Shown here: positions 1-10,989 of the stretch, one piece after another
Layout of the letters: each line of letters starts with the position of its first letter
Position numbering within the stretch: the stretch's first letter is position 1
Source of the DNA: Phlebotomus papatasi
Taxonomy: Eukaryota > Arthropoda > Insecta > Diptera > Psychodidae
Assembly: GCF_024763615.1 (NCBI RefSeq)
Contig: NC_077222.1
Location: 48,050,001-48,114,000, forward strand
Direction: 5' to 3'
DNA: 64,000 nucleotides
The notes under the pieces: generated by a model
What the model was told of the DNA's origin: nothing
Seen by the model: the letters and a program-made list of their open reading frames with translations, nothing else
Database searches by the model: none
Program-made: the position numbers and the translations under genes

Positions 1-164
1 GTATTGTGGGTTAAAGTTACCCTTTTTCATGTTAATTTTACATTTAAAAAAGTGTAAAATTAACATTAAAAAATGTTGATATATTTTTACACCTAAAAAG
101 TGTTAAAGTTACGAGAAAAAAAAGGTAATCGTACCCTCTTTTTTCTCAATGTACAAAGAACTGC
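1..164. repeat. Repeat family W, copy 1
   Basis: Ends with GTGTTAAAGTTACGAG, a run of A, then GGTAATCGTACCCTC and TTTTCTCAATGTA. Nearly the same block occurs at 9781-9851 inside the homeobox intron. The left part is itself inverted (TGTTAATTTTACA and TGTAAAATTAACA). May extend left of the window. Confidence 0.6.
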
Positions 165-589
165 AAAAGTGTTTTTTCTGACCCAAACATTTTTGACCAT
201 CCCGTTCATAAAGCGTTAATTAAAGTCAATATTTCGTCTCAAAATATGCACTAAAAAACCCTAAAAAGAGTTTCTTTGTTTGCGCTGGTTTTTTTAATTT
301 TACTATAAATACGCTTATTAATTGAACATCTCTTTAGATCTGTTTCTCAGACCATAGAATTACGAGGTGTAGATTTCCCACCGATTAGGATGTACTTCGA
401 CGAGGCGCTTCAGTGAACTTTTTATTAATCAGCCATTTTTTTTTAATACTTTTCTTAAAAAAATAATTTAAGCATTTGAAATATGTATAAACATATCCCG
501 AAAATGTCATAAATATTGGACATTCTTCCCCTCAAAAAAAAAAAAAAGCGAAATAACTAAGTTTTAGCTTTCTAATTCAGACTGCTCCC

Positions 590-1291
590 TTAAGGGGGTA
601 TGCGGGTTTGAAGGCTTCAAAAATCGTTTTTTTATTTGCTTATTAAATAGAATAATAAGTAAAGAACATTTTCTGAAAATCTCAAGTCAATCGGAACAAA
701 TCTCTCGTAGATAGAGCAGTTTTAATTGTGAATTTCGCCCGCGCGCTCATATTGTTTTAAAAACTTAAACGCGTTTTTCTCAAAACACAATTTTCAAAAT
801 CAGTTGTCAAGATATTTCGAAAACGCCTGAACCGATCTTTCTGAAACTTTGCACACTTTTATATATAGTTGGCTCGTGCTTAACATTAGGGTTTTTAGAA
901 ATTATTGATTTTGACGTATTTTATAGTATAAAACATGTTAAAAAAAAATGGCTGAAAATTATCACTTTTTTTAAAAAAGTTGTGCCAAAAATCGAAAAAA
1001 AATGCCTACTGTTAAGCACGAGCCACATTCATATTCTAAAAGAAAATAATAGTTTTATGGATTTAAGATGATGCTGCTAGAAAAAAACGTGATAACGGAA
1101 AAATGAGGGTGTTATCATACCATTTCTTAAGGGCTCAATTTTGAAAATTTTCCAAAAATTTTCCGGTGAAATTATCTGCCAAGGCCTACTCTATCAGATA
1201 CACAAAAATCTGAATTTATGAAATTTCATAGTTCAAAAATAAATATTGACAAAATTAAATTTTTTTCCTATGTCAAACCCGCTTACCCCCT
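590..1291. mobile_element. Family K element with TTAA flanks (piggyBac-like, non-autonomous)
   Basis: About 700 bp bounded by inverted ends GGGGGTATGCGGGTTTGA (left) and TCAAACCCGCTTACCCCC (right), each next to TTAA. A second inverted pair lies inside (GGCTCGTGCTTAACA near 870 and TGTTAAGCACGAGCC near 1010). No coding frame. TTAA duplication is the piggyBac hallmark; the class call is inference. Confidence 0.7.
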
Positions 1292-1430
1292 TAACCCTTT
1301 AAGGACAACAGGGTCAAAAATTAGGGGTCTGAAAAAATCTGACTTCTTAGAGCAAAATATAGCTGTAGAAGACCATAGGAAAAATTTTGATTTTGAATCA
1401 CCGGTGAGCCAATCGTCCTTAGAGGGTTAA
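1291..1430. mobile_element. Family I MITE, copy 1, TTAA-flanked and abutting K
   Basis: 140-bp element with ends CCCTTTAAGGAC and GTCCTTAGAGGG, each bordered by TTAA. Its left TTAA is the same four bases as the right TTAA of element K. Related copies at 47788-47900 and 53440-53545. Confidence 0.65.
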
Positions 1431-3289
1431 GAAAAGGTTGAATCCAAATTAGTTGCATTATAGAGCGAGCGTTCTATAATATAACCTATGTAATATTTAT
1501 GATTTGGTGTTATATAAATTTCTGACATTTTCATAGTAAATACTCCATTAATGTGGAGCAAGAATATTGATCCAGTAAAACCAAATGTTCAATTACATTG
1601 AATATTTCTTGTGGTCTCATAAAACAAATTTTATATTTATCCCCCTCTTTTATAACCTTTTCTGCAAGACAACAGATTTTTCCATAAAATATTGACATTG
1701 AAATTGAGAAGTTGCGGAATTTTACGTGGAATTGAGTGGATATTTGTATGCACAGATTGTAGAAATTTTGGGTGTTATTATCGTTTTCTGCAGATCGTTA
1801 TGGTGTACACAGAAACCTACCCCTTATTACTAAGGGGGAGAATTCGATTAAAATGATGGGGTTGTTGATATGGGATACGCAGACACGTCGTTTGTGAACC
1901 CCTTCGTCGACTGCTAATGTATACATTTCATGGTTTATACAAAACCACCCATTTTCGCAATCTCTTCACCGTCTCCGAGCCTGGTGCACATCCATTTTCT
2001 CTCATCAGCGCAAACACATTACGAATTTGTGGTAATTAACTTACTTGATAATTAATGGGGGGAATCATTATCGCATATAATCGTTTCGTATTGTTATTTC
2101 CATATTATACAACACAAAATTATCGCGAGATTATTACAGAAACGACGCTAACATAATAATAATCTGGCTCTAATGGCTTTCATAATGATTAATGCAATTT
2201 GATATACCAAAACTAATGAACGCTTTTAGCTTTCAAACTTGTACAGCAACGAACAGTTTGGTGGTGCTTTGTAGAATTTAGCACTCAATTTTGATGGCAA
2301 TAATGAAATTTCTATAGAACCGAGCACTGAAATTCATTTGAAACCATAATATTATATAAAGGCTGAATCAAATATATGTTATGAAATTATTATTAAGGAT
2401 TTCCTCACAAATTAAATCAACTATTTTTTGGTGCAGATAAGACAACAATTTTGATAGTGCAAATCGAATGTTTGAATTATATTTAATGCATCTTTGTAGA
2501 GGTATTTTAGGGTTTAATTTACAATTTACATTAATGGAACAGTCGGAACAGTCAAATATTTAAATATTATACAAATGAATTCCTAAAATTTGTGAAAATA
2601 ATATTGCTATAGCAAAATATTTATTGACAAAGAATAAGTTAAACATGAATACGGTATTTCAAAAAAATGTCGGTATAATATTATATTTGAAAACCCGCTG
2701 TTTTAAATCTATGTTTCAGATTTCTCGGAACTGATCGAATTTCCAAAAAATTGACTTTAATTTTAATTTATTAATCAAATTTAATAAGCCCTATATAGAG
2801 TTTTACAATGTTTATTGAATGAATTCACATTTCGTATAAATAATGTTTATTCTGAAAAATTAACCTGCCTTGCGGTAAATTTTTGCGTCATAGAAATTTA
2901 TGGTCAGTGTGTTGGTTGTGTCAATATCTTTAAGTATCTCATATTTACTCAATAAGGGTAGCAATGCATATAAATTTCCAAGAAAAAGCAAGAGGAAAAA
3001 TGTATTGAATGTAATTTCTAAGAAAACCTCTTTTAAATCCATGTTTTCTTATACAAGAAAATTTTCATTGGTAGAACTTCACGGAGGAGCGATTGTAATG
3101 TTACAGTAGAGTTCCTCAAATTTGAATCTTTCTAATTCGAACAACAGACGATGGAAGTCAAAAATGTCATATGTTATATTATATTAAAAAAATCTAATTG
3201 TGGATAATAAATGTAGCGTTGTTTTAAAAAAAATACATTACTCTTAAAACGCGATATGGGATTGAAAGATGTAATTTCAATTGCATGCC
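1431..3289. other. Non-coding stretch upstream of the homeobox gene
   Basis: No gene seen. 1750-2300 is non-repetitive and richer in sequence complexity, with clustered TAAT and ATTA homeodomain-type cores (for instance CATAATGATTAATGC near 2180). Possible regulatory DNA, unproven. The rest is AT-rich. Confidence 0.4.
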
Positions 3290-3519
3290 TTAAGGACCTT
3301 TAGGGCCCAAATAGACTCAGGCTGATCCTTGAAAATAACTAGCCTGTAAAATTTGGCAATAAAGATTTATCCCAAGCTTTCATTCACTGAGACTCAGGGC
3401 TTATCGGCACCGGTTGGAGATCATTTGCACAAATTTTCTCTTCCTAATCCTTTACTGTTTAATCTTGTAGGCTAAATACCTATTCTCGACAATCAGCCTG
3501 AGTTTATTTGGATCCTTAA
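3290..3519. mobile_element. Family O MITE with TTAA ends
   Basis: Inverted ends: left TTAAGGACC...CCCAAATAGACTCAGGCTGA, right TCAGCCTGAGTTTATTTGG...ATCCTTAA. About 230 bp, non-coding. Confidence 0.65.
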
Positions 3520-3824
3520 ATCGCTTTAAACTCTCTCTGAACAGAAAAAAAAATATTTTGTAATATATTTTTTTAATTTTTTAATTTTTTTTTAGTAATA
3601 TATAAATATATTGGTTCGTAAATGTTCGTAACCCACAAAAAATGGGCGCAACATTTTGTCATTTGTTTGTAAAGTTTTGTCAGAACAAAAAACCTACAAT
3701 CATGTACGAACAAATGTTTGTAAAGTATCAAAAAATGGTCGTAATGTGCTCAAGTTACGAACAGTTGTTGAAAAAAGTACAAACTTTTAAGAACTTTTTT
3801 GTGGGTTATGCGAGCATTGCGTAA

Positions 3825-4028
3825 TACGGGCTTCAGACCTAAGACTTAGCCATCTAGCTTAACTCCTCTAATTCCTTATCAGGCATGATTTTTTAGGAAA
3901 TTGTGGTTTAGGATTGGATATTAAGGGCAAATGATTCATTAGATTTTAAAAAATCAATAAAATTGCTTTGTTATTTAGATTTTTGAGACCTTCGGGAACT
4001 GGGCTAAACCTCCAGTCTGAAGCCGGCA
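3825..4028 (-). mobile_element. Family D MITE, copy 1 (TAA duplication)
   Basis: Ends TACGGGCTTCAGACC and CAGTCTGAAGCCGGCA; TAA on both sides (3822-3824 and 4029-4031). Inserted in P copy 1. Confidence 0.75.
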
Positions 4029-4031
4029 TAA

Positions 4032-4163
4032 GGGCCTTGACAGACATGAGGATTAGCCGAGTGACGGCTTATTGTAATTATATTAGAAATAATGGTTAAA
4101 ATACATTTTCATCATTTTTAACTAAGTCGTCTCTCAGCTTAAGTCGTAAGTGTGTCTAGGGCA
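4032..4163. mobile_element. Family C MITE, copy 1 (TAA duplication)
   Basis: Ends GGGCCTTGACAGACATG and GTAAGTGTGTCTAGGGCA, flanked by TAA at 4029-4031 and 4164-4166. Shares its left TAA with D copy 1. Confidence 0.75.
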
Positions 4164-4215
4164 TAAGTCACCAGTAGGATTTCACAAACATTTACGAACG
4201 CTTTTTTCTGTGTAG

Positions 4216-6030
4216 TCAAAAAACAAGTAAATTATTATGGAACAACCTAATTATTATATTTTTACAATTTTTATAATATATTTGATATGATACATTTTTT
4301 TTTGAAAAATGTGGTACATTTTGAATTAAAAGATACTAAATTTAGAAAGCAATTTCAGCTTAATGCACTTTATAGCAGTGAAGTGATCCGTGTTAAAAGT
4401 TTTATAAGAAAGAGACTTTTTTATAACTCAATAATAAAAAAAAGTATGGGAAACTTTCCTTTTAGTCTAATCCTCCGTTCCTCTGTGGTTTCAAGGAAGA
4501 AAATGCATTCAAATTCCCGGAGATTAAACTTTTCCTTCCTTTCAATTTGCTCTCTCCACTTTTATTCACGGGGACTAAAGAATCGATATAGAGAATTTGT
4601 ATGTGTGAGGAAAGGAAAAAATATATAATTGAGATATGTGGAGTCTCTACGGGGATTTTTTCATAGTATTAAAAAAAAAACCTTGGAAGTTTTAATAGCC
4701 GGAGTGTAGAGAGTGTCCCAATAGAACGACCCAAAGTCCAATTATCACGTTAACGAAAGAGCTTTATTTCCCCATTCTAAATACACTCGTATTTAGCATT
4801 GTGCCAAGCATGAAATAAAAGACAAAAAAAATTGCAGGGGTGGAAAATATTGTGAATACGGGAAATTGTGTGTTGAACACATTTAAACGCGAATTTTCTG
4901 TGTGTTTTTTTTTATGATGGCAAAGGCAAATTGTATGAAAACAAATGGGCGTGGCATTTGTATGGTTTTCATTAATAATAAATATCTCTCTTGCTCTCCA
5001 CTCTGTGTCTCTCTTTCCGCCGTAATTTGTGGAGTGTGTGCGAGAAAGGCATTTCTGTACTTATGTACAACACCGCCATATATGTTGCACCATAGGAGGA
5101 GCTTATCATCACTAATCGAGGGAATACGATATCAAGCGCTTCTCACAACATCAATGGGGAGTACAAGATGAAAATTGTGTCTCATTCTATCCCACTCTAG
5201 CACCTAGAAATTTTCACCATTTCAACCCTCATGCCATCTGATTCCTTCGCGCGCGCGGGAAAACGTTCCTCGGCAGATCAGAATAGAAATGAGAACACAA
5301 GGGAATTGCGTTATTAAATCGCAGGCAATCAAAGCAGCAACACTCATTAAATATTGAAGAAGCGTTTTATGGATGTTCCACACTCAAAGTGGCTGTCGGG
5401 CGAGCGGGTGGTGATCACGAAAAGCTGATGATACCATGAGTTCCATAATGTTCCCTCCCAACCACCCGCTGAACTCTATCAATACAGATAGCATTTTTAT
5501 GCTATATATACTTTTCCAAATCGCATTTTCGCACCCAACGATTGCGGCTGTATTGGCACCCTACTTGAACACATGTTCATATCATTTGCCCTCTCATTAA
5601 AATTTATTGCCATTTCAGCAAGTGTATTAATATTTGATGGTTTTCTCAATTTGTAGGAAAACCACCGTGAAAGAAACAGACCTAGTTTTTGTGCAACCAT
5701 AGCCCCAAGAGATTTCACTCATTACACTTTGCCTAAATAGTTTTATTCCAGATAGCCGGGGCTTCGTATATTATTAATGAAGTTAAGCAAGGAGAAAATT
5801 TGAATGGCTCTCTTAGAAATCGATACAGTTTTTTGTGGAAATGAAAGCAAATTATTGGGAAACTAAAGAGCCGGGAGGTTTAAGTTAAAATGAAAATTTC
5901 TGTTATATGCATGTCACAGAACACGAATTTTTCTTTAAAATTGTACGTCAGTTTTAACACCAAAAATCGTAGTTTCATTATGATGATTTTTATTTTTATA
6001 CATTTAATAATATATAAATTTAATTTTTTT
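4216..6030. other. Intergenic or intronic sequence upstream of homeobox exons
   Basis: No supported gene. Open frames here are short and lack codon structure. 4960-5460 is less AT-rich and non-repetitive, with pyrimidine runs and a GCGCGCGCGGG block at 5250; a regulatory role is possible but not shown. Confidence 0.4.
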
Positions 6031-6085
6031 GTAAGGGATGGCAAAGCGTCGCACGCTTTGCAAAATGCTCAAACTTGTGACTTAT

Positions 6086-6191
6086 GGCCCCTACACAGTA
6101 GCGAAATTTATGTTCACATTGAAGCAAATTCTATAAAAGGAAAAACTCTTCAATATGGACATAAATTTCTTTACTGTGTAGAGTAGAGGCC
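6086..6191. mobile_element. Family A MITE, copy 1
   Basis: Ends TGGCCCCTACACAGTAG and GTAGAGGCCA; inside, inverted ATGTTCACATTGAAG and CTTCAATATGGACAT. TTA on each side (boundaries good to a few bases). Inserted in R copy 1 in tandem with A2. Confidence 0.7.
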
Positions 6192-6195
6192 ATTA

Positions 6196-6305
6196 TGGCC
6201 TCTACACACTAGAGAAATTTATCTCCATATTGAAGAGTTTTTCCTACAGCAACGTAAGGAATTTCCTTCAATATGGACATAAATATCTCTAGTGTGTAGA
6301 GGCCA
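6196..6305. mobile_element. Family A MITE, copy 2
   Basis: Ends TGGCCTCTACACACTAG and CTAGTGTGTAGAGGCCA, followed by TTA. Adjacent to A1, sharing the TTA between them. Confidence 0.75.
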
Positions 6306-6838
6306 TTAGACGATATACCGCAGAAATATTTTTGCATCATTTACCATCGGTTCACAACCGATTGAAACCAATTCATAAAATACTTCAAAATGGCTTAGGA
6401 GTAATAAAATTGATTTTCGGATAAGAAATAGTTATCGGTTCATAATTACTTCATTCCCGGTTCAGAACCGATTAGAACAAGGTTCATAATTGTCAGAAAT
6501 TTTAAGACCTTTCCAACAAGACCAGTTATGAGTCCAGTTTAGAATTTAGTTGAGAAATGAGCTCTCTAGAGCCTTTTTACCCTTCGACTTTCAAAACCTG
6601 TATGTGTTATCATCCAATGGTTCTTTCAAATACAGTTGCCAACTGGATAATCTCTAAAATATATCCGAAAATAAAAAAAAATTGCACGCCGTGTTTTCGA
6701 GCAATCTCAAAAAATATGGTTTTGGAGAGGTGGGGAAAAAATAAGGGTCAACTTATGGGGTTCTTTCGAAGCTTCCAAGTCGTCGTAACGCAAAATCAAG
6801 GGATATACTGCTCACTTTGTGGAGCTTGAGCAGTAAAA

Positions 6839-7347
6839 TTCTAAAAACAAGTTATGATATTTGCTTATGAAAGTAACAAATATGGTATGTAAATTTTTTT
6901 TTAAATCTTATAAAAAGGTCAAAGCACTATACTTAAAATACTGATTAAAATATATTTTCATTAACGTTTGGTTTTTTGTGTAACGTATGGACTTACAAGT
7001 ACCTGTTTTGTATTGTATTTTTTCTTTACAATTGTATAGAACAGTTGTATGTTTTAATTTTCCTTAAGACCTAAAAGTGTTACGCTATAGTAAAGTATAG
7101 AAAAAAAATTGGTGGGAAATGTCACTCCAGAAATGGGATCTTAATTGGTCACTAGGCTTCAGACCTATATCAATCAAGGATAAGGGGGGAGGGATCAAAT
7201 AAAATATCACTTCAGACTTTTAAGTGTTAATGTTAAAAATTAAAACCCAAAATATATAATAACATCGTAATTATAACTATAAGTTTTGTATAACATACCG
7301 TGTTATTTTTTTATTATCTTATTATTGATTTATTATATTTCTCTAAT
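6839..7347. other. AT-rich non-coding stretch
   Basis: No gene or clear repeat boundary seen. A short sequence at 7145-7170 (TCACTAGGCTTCAGACCTAT) resembles the end of family D. Confidence 0.4.
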
Positions 7348-7462
7348 AGCCTCTACACACTAGAGAAATTTATGCCCATATTCAAGTAAATTGCCCATTG
7401 CCTATGCTTGTATACGAAAAATTGTCAAATATGGACATAAATTTCTCTATGTGTAGAGGCCA
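7348..7462. mobile_element. Family A MITE, copy 3
   Basis: Ends TAGCCTCTACACACTAG and GTGTAGAGGCCA with TAA flanks on both sides. Confidence 0.75.
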
Positions 7463-8318
7463 TAACACAATTTAAAACCGATCTTTAAAAAAAGTAAGCT
7501 AAAGCCTATTAAAAAAAATAAATACAGAGAAATGAACCGTGACATAAATCACTTGAATGAGAATTTTAAAGAAAAATCACTGACAATCTTCTCAATTTGG
7601 ATATGTTAAAAAGTCATTTAAGAAGAGATTTCATCCTAACCCCTTGGTTATGGTAAATTGAGTAAAAAAGAAATTCAATTAAAAATATATTTATAGCCTT
7701 AGAAAAGTCCAAACGAGGATGTCTTTATCCATTTCGGTTGAGGTAACTTTCCGTGCTGCCAATGGAAATCGTTGTACCGGGGAGCCATTGAACATCGAAA
7801 TGGGGTGAAGATACAAAAAAAAACGTGATATTCAAGCAGGGATGTTGGCTGTGTAATAGAATTAGTCGTTAGGGAGAAATTCTCACTGGGCAGTCATCAC
7901 CCCACTTTTCACATGGGAATATCGAAATCAATCAGAGCAAAATCAGCCAATCGACTCTAATACATTGGATACGGTGGACACTTGTCAGTGGTTTAACTGG
8001 TAAATTACAAATGATTGGGGTTACTCTGGCACATTTATAGCTCCCTACACTCCTCATTGAGAAGAACTTCACGCGTTGATTGAATTGAGATGAGGTTGTG
8101 GGTGGCAGGATGGTTTATGTTTATAGATAGGGAGGAAAATCAAAACTCAGGTAATTGAGACGATGTTTGTGTGGTGAATATTTCACTGAGGTAGTGCTAT
8201 CTCTGAGACTGGGAAGCCATGCTAAAGCAAACAAATATTCATGTACCCTTTGATAGTCCATAACTAATACCTCAAAGATTGAGGCATCCATATTCAATAG
8301 AATCTTCTCTCATTTCAG
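7463..8318 (+). other. Sequence immediately upstream of the first visible homeobox exon
   Basis: Intron of the homeobox gene by inference. 7720-8270 is non-repetitive. It ends in the acceptor CTCATTTCAG just before 8319. No upstream coding exon recognised. Confidence 0.5.
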
Positions 8319-10623
8319 GAAAGGACGTGAGTGAGGTGGACAATGAGGAAATGTGTGATGACGCAATGGAAAGTGACACGGAAGATCATATCAGTGAAGA
8401 GGATTCCAAGAAAGATTCAACATCACGTAACTCAAAAGGCAATTCAGATGGAAAGTCTCAGTCTAATGGCACAAAACCAAGAAGGTAAGTAGAAAATCTA
8501 AGAAAAAAAGGTGAGAATTCATGCACAAGTAAAACTCATTTATCTCAATTTTATTTAGGGCACGGACAGCCTTCACGTACGAACAACTTGTTTCGTTAGA
8601 AAATAAATTCAAGACAACGAGATATTTGTCTGTTTGCGAAAGACTCAATTTAGCCCTAAGTCTCAGCCTCACAGAAACCCAAGTAAGTTAAAAAGATAGT
8701 TACTATATTATTCACGTGATCTATACTTGCAAAGAGTATTGATGTTTTTAAAGAGGTTTTAGGTTGTAGTGTTCGAACTCGAAGAAAACTTTTTTGAATT
8801 AGTTACAACCTTGTAGCCCAAAGAGCACAAAGGTCTTGAGATATTTACTTCCGATTTTTGATGACCCCCACATAAGTAAGAATATTACATTATGACACTT
8901 TATTTCAAAAATAGTTTTAAAGAATTTTGCATTGTCTGATATATTTTGGATGCAGTCAAAGTGAAACCACTTAAGAGCTTATTTCTTAACCGATTGACCG
9001 CATTTGTATTTTTTAAATCCTTTATAAGAAAGATTAGGTCACCAGACATCTAAAGTTTGTTTTGTTCTAAACAATCAGAAAAAAAAATTCTTACCAATTT
9101 TTGACCATCTCACCCTTTTAAAAAAGTATTAAAAGGTATTAAAATTTGAATCCATAAAGTACTGGTAAATGATTTATATATTTGGAATATTAGTTTTTTT
9201 CTTAGTTCGAAAGCTGGGTATTGGGCTAGAGGCCAAACGGTAAGAGATATAGATTTTTTGTTAGACTGTTACTAAGCTCATTTGGAATGGTTTCAGATTC
9301 TCTTTTGAATCAAATGAGTTCCAATCGGTTCTCCAATAATATTTTGGGATTAAATCGGTTGTGAACGGGTAGACGTAAAAATATTTCGCAGTGGAAAAAA
9401 TTTTATGGAATCCTCGAACTCGTTAACATTATGCTTTAACCGCATGAATTGAACCACTAAAGAACTTTAAATTAATAATGATAATAATAATGATATTGAC
9501 ACTTGATAATGACACTTTCGGGGTGAATTTTGGTCAATGCTCTTCAAAATCTTTTCAAATCAATCTCAGATATAATTTTTTCCTAAATTTGAGGTAAGAT
9601 TGATTTGATATACTCAGCGGAACTGTCATCGAAGTAGTTGAGCAACATTTTCCGTAAAATAAAACATTTATACTGAAAAATTAAAATAAACTCCAATAAA
9701 TTCAATGAAATAGCATTCTTATCTAAAAACGATTCCCTCCTATTCTATATTAATAAAACAAAATAAAAATATCATGCTAAAATTAGGGGTGTTAAAAGTG
9801 TTAAAGTTACGAGGAAAAAAAGTTAATCGCACCCTCTTTTTCCTCAGTGTAGAGTCTTTAAATGACAAACCAGTGAGATTCGTCTTTGTCTCGCGTTAAA
9901 AACATGTCCGCAATATTGAATACAAAAAAGGTGTTCCATCTCTCCTCGAATGACTATATACTTTTTCGGTTAGGGGTCAAACGCTATAACGATATTGACT
10001 TCCGGTCTTCGGTGACCTTGTGCTTAATTTTTATACAATTTAATTCAGACAATTAATTTTGGGGTGCTGAAGATAAAATAGGTGGACAGCAATATGCTTA
10101 CAACTATCAATATAAAATTCTTTTATGAATTAGATTAACAACATTTAGACTTAACCTTTCCATGTAAATTCTGCTATATTAATTTAAGTAAGAAATACCG
10201 AGCGCACAACAACATTTGTTTTGTAAACATGTTTTAGAGATTTCAATAAGAGTGAAGGAAATGTAAGCCTAGTCATCTCGCTCACTCCAATAGGAAATTT
10301 TGAAAATATATTTACAAAGAAAAGTTATTGTGCGCTGGGCAAAAAAACTAATTTCAATGATAAATTATTTAACAATATTATGGTCTTATTTAACTTATTT
10401 TAAGGTTAAAATATGGTTTCAAAACCGACGGACAAAATGGAAAAAACAGAATCCAGGCATGGATGTTAACAGCCCAACAATCCCGCCGCCAAATTCAAGT
10501 GGATCTTTTGGACCAGGCTCCTATACCGGCAGCCTTCTCTACCCACACGCAGTGCCATATCCACCCTATGGACCATACTTTCATCCATTGGGTGGTCATC
10601 ATTTGAGTCATTCGCATAACTAG
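8319..10623 (+). CDS. slou: NK1-class homeobox transcription factor (slouch / NKX1 type), last three coding exons
   Basis: Nuclear DNA-binding regulator; in Drosophila slouch (S59/NK1) specifies subsets of muscle founders and neurons (family knowledge). Exons read here: 8319-8484, 8559-8682 and 10405-10623, stop TAG at 10621. Introns 8485-8558 and 8683-10404 are GT-AG and keep frame. The first exon encodes an acidic, Ser-rich stretch (EVDNEEMCDDAMESDTEDH). The 60-residue homeodomain starts RRARTAFTYEQL at the exon 1/2 junction and ends WFQNRRTKWKKQNP, with Gln at homeodomain position 50. It is split by the larger intron between residues 44 and 45 (TETQ / VKIWF). The C-terminus is rich in Pro, Gly, Tyr and His and ends HHLSHSHN. 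Exon 8319 has a good acceptor and enters in mid-codon, so the long N-terminal part lies upstream, outside the window or unrecognised. The homeodomain sequence and the tail just after it are what identify slouch. A related NK gene is less likely. Confidence 0.9.
9215..9400 (-). repeat. Repeat family R, copy 4 (fragment, reverse)
   Basis: CTAGAGGCCAAACGGTAAGA is the reverse complement of a block in R copy 3 (about 52900-52920), followed by degenerate CCAATCGGTT subrepeats. Confidence 0.5.
9781..9851. repeat. Repeat family W, copy 2
   Basis: GTGTTAAAGTTACGAGG, A-run, GTTAATCGCACCCTC, TTTTCCTCAGTGTAG, as in 70-164. Confidence 0.6.
10197..10342. mobile_element. Family F MITE, copy 4 (in homeobox intron)
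   Basis: Diverged ends CCGAGCGCACAACAAC and GTTATTGTGCGCTGGGCA, with the internal inverted pair GTAAACATGTTT and AAATATATTTAC. Lies 62 bp upstream of the last homeobox exon. Confidence 0.7.
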
Positions 10624-10976
10624 AATTGCATGGATACACCAATTTGTGCTTAAAACCGACGGTAAACTTTTCAATTATTCAATGAGTTCTGTGGACAAAA
10701 ATTGCTATTTTTAGGCCATCAACGCAATATTTTCCGAATATCATCACAACATTTTATTTCACATTCATTCTCAGATGATAGCGCGAAATTTATTTTTATT
10801 AAAAAAATATTATTTTATAAAAATTATTTTTTTTTAGAATTAAGACGCAATACAATGTTCGGGATGGCGAAGCAAAATGTGAATATTCTGTACAAATAAT
10901 ATTGTTTAATACAATGTAAATAGAGAGATCAGTTTATTACAAAAAGAACAAAAAAAATTGTGAATAGTAATTAAAA

Positions 10977-10986
10977 AATAAATAAA
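10977..10986 (+). promoter_or_regulatory. Polyadenylation signal of the homeobox gene
   Basis: Two overlapping AATAAA hexamers at 10977-10982 and 10981-10986, about 355 bp after the homeobox stop codon and on the same strand. They are the first strong signals downstream in an A/T-rich 3' UTR. The site is inferred from motif and position only. Confidence 0.5.
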
Positions 10987-10989
10987 ATA

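Larger units (their letters stand above)
3541..4215. mobile_element. Family P element, copy 1, split by two MITEs
   Basis: Matches P copy 2 (46886-47306). Both contain arrays of TTCGTAA / TTACGAAC motifs, the phrase TTTTTTGTGGGTTATGCGA and an end CACAAACATTTACGAACG. In this copy the sequence is cut after GCATTGCG by D1 and C1 and resumes as TAAGTCACCAG; copy 2 is continuous there. Confidence 0.65.
6031..6838 (+). repeat. Repeat family R, copy 1, interrupted by two A MITEs
   Basis: Begins GGCAAAGCGTCGCACGC, then subrepeats built on CCGGTTCANAACCGAT, then a coding-like block (VISKIYPK in translation) shared with R copy 3. Interrupted at GACTTA by A1 and A2. Family of unknown class; other copies at 9215-9400 (minus), 23268-23675 and 52231-53115. 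Confidence 0.65.
8683..10404 (+). other. Second visible intron of the homeobox gene, carrying three repeat insertions
   Basis: Intron of 1722 bp splitting the homeodomain. It contains a minus-strand fragment of repeat family R (about 9215-9400), a short family W copy (9781-9851) and an old family F MITE (10197-10342) that ends only about 60 bp before the downstream splice acceptor. Confidence 0.8.

Noticed and set aside
4287..4628. 113-codon open frame on the plus strand
   Set aside because: Low-complexity basic/aromatic composition typical of AT-rich non-coding DNA; no domain or splice context.
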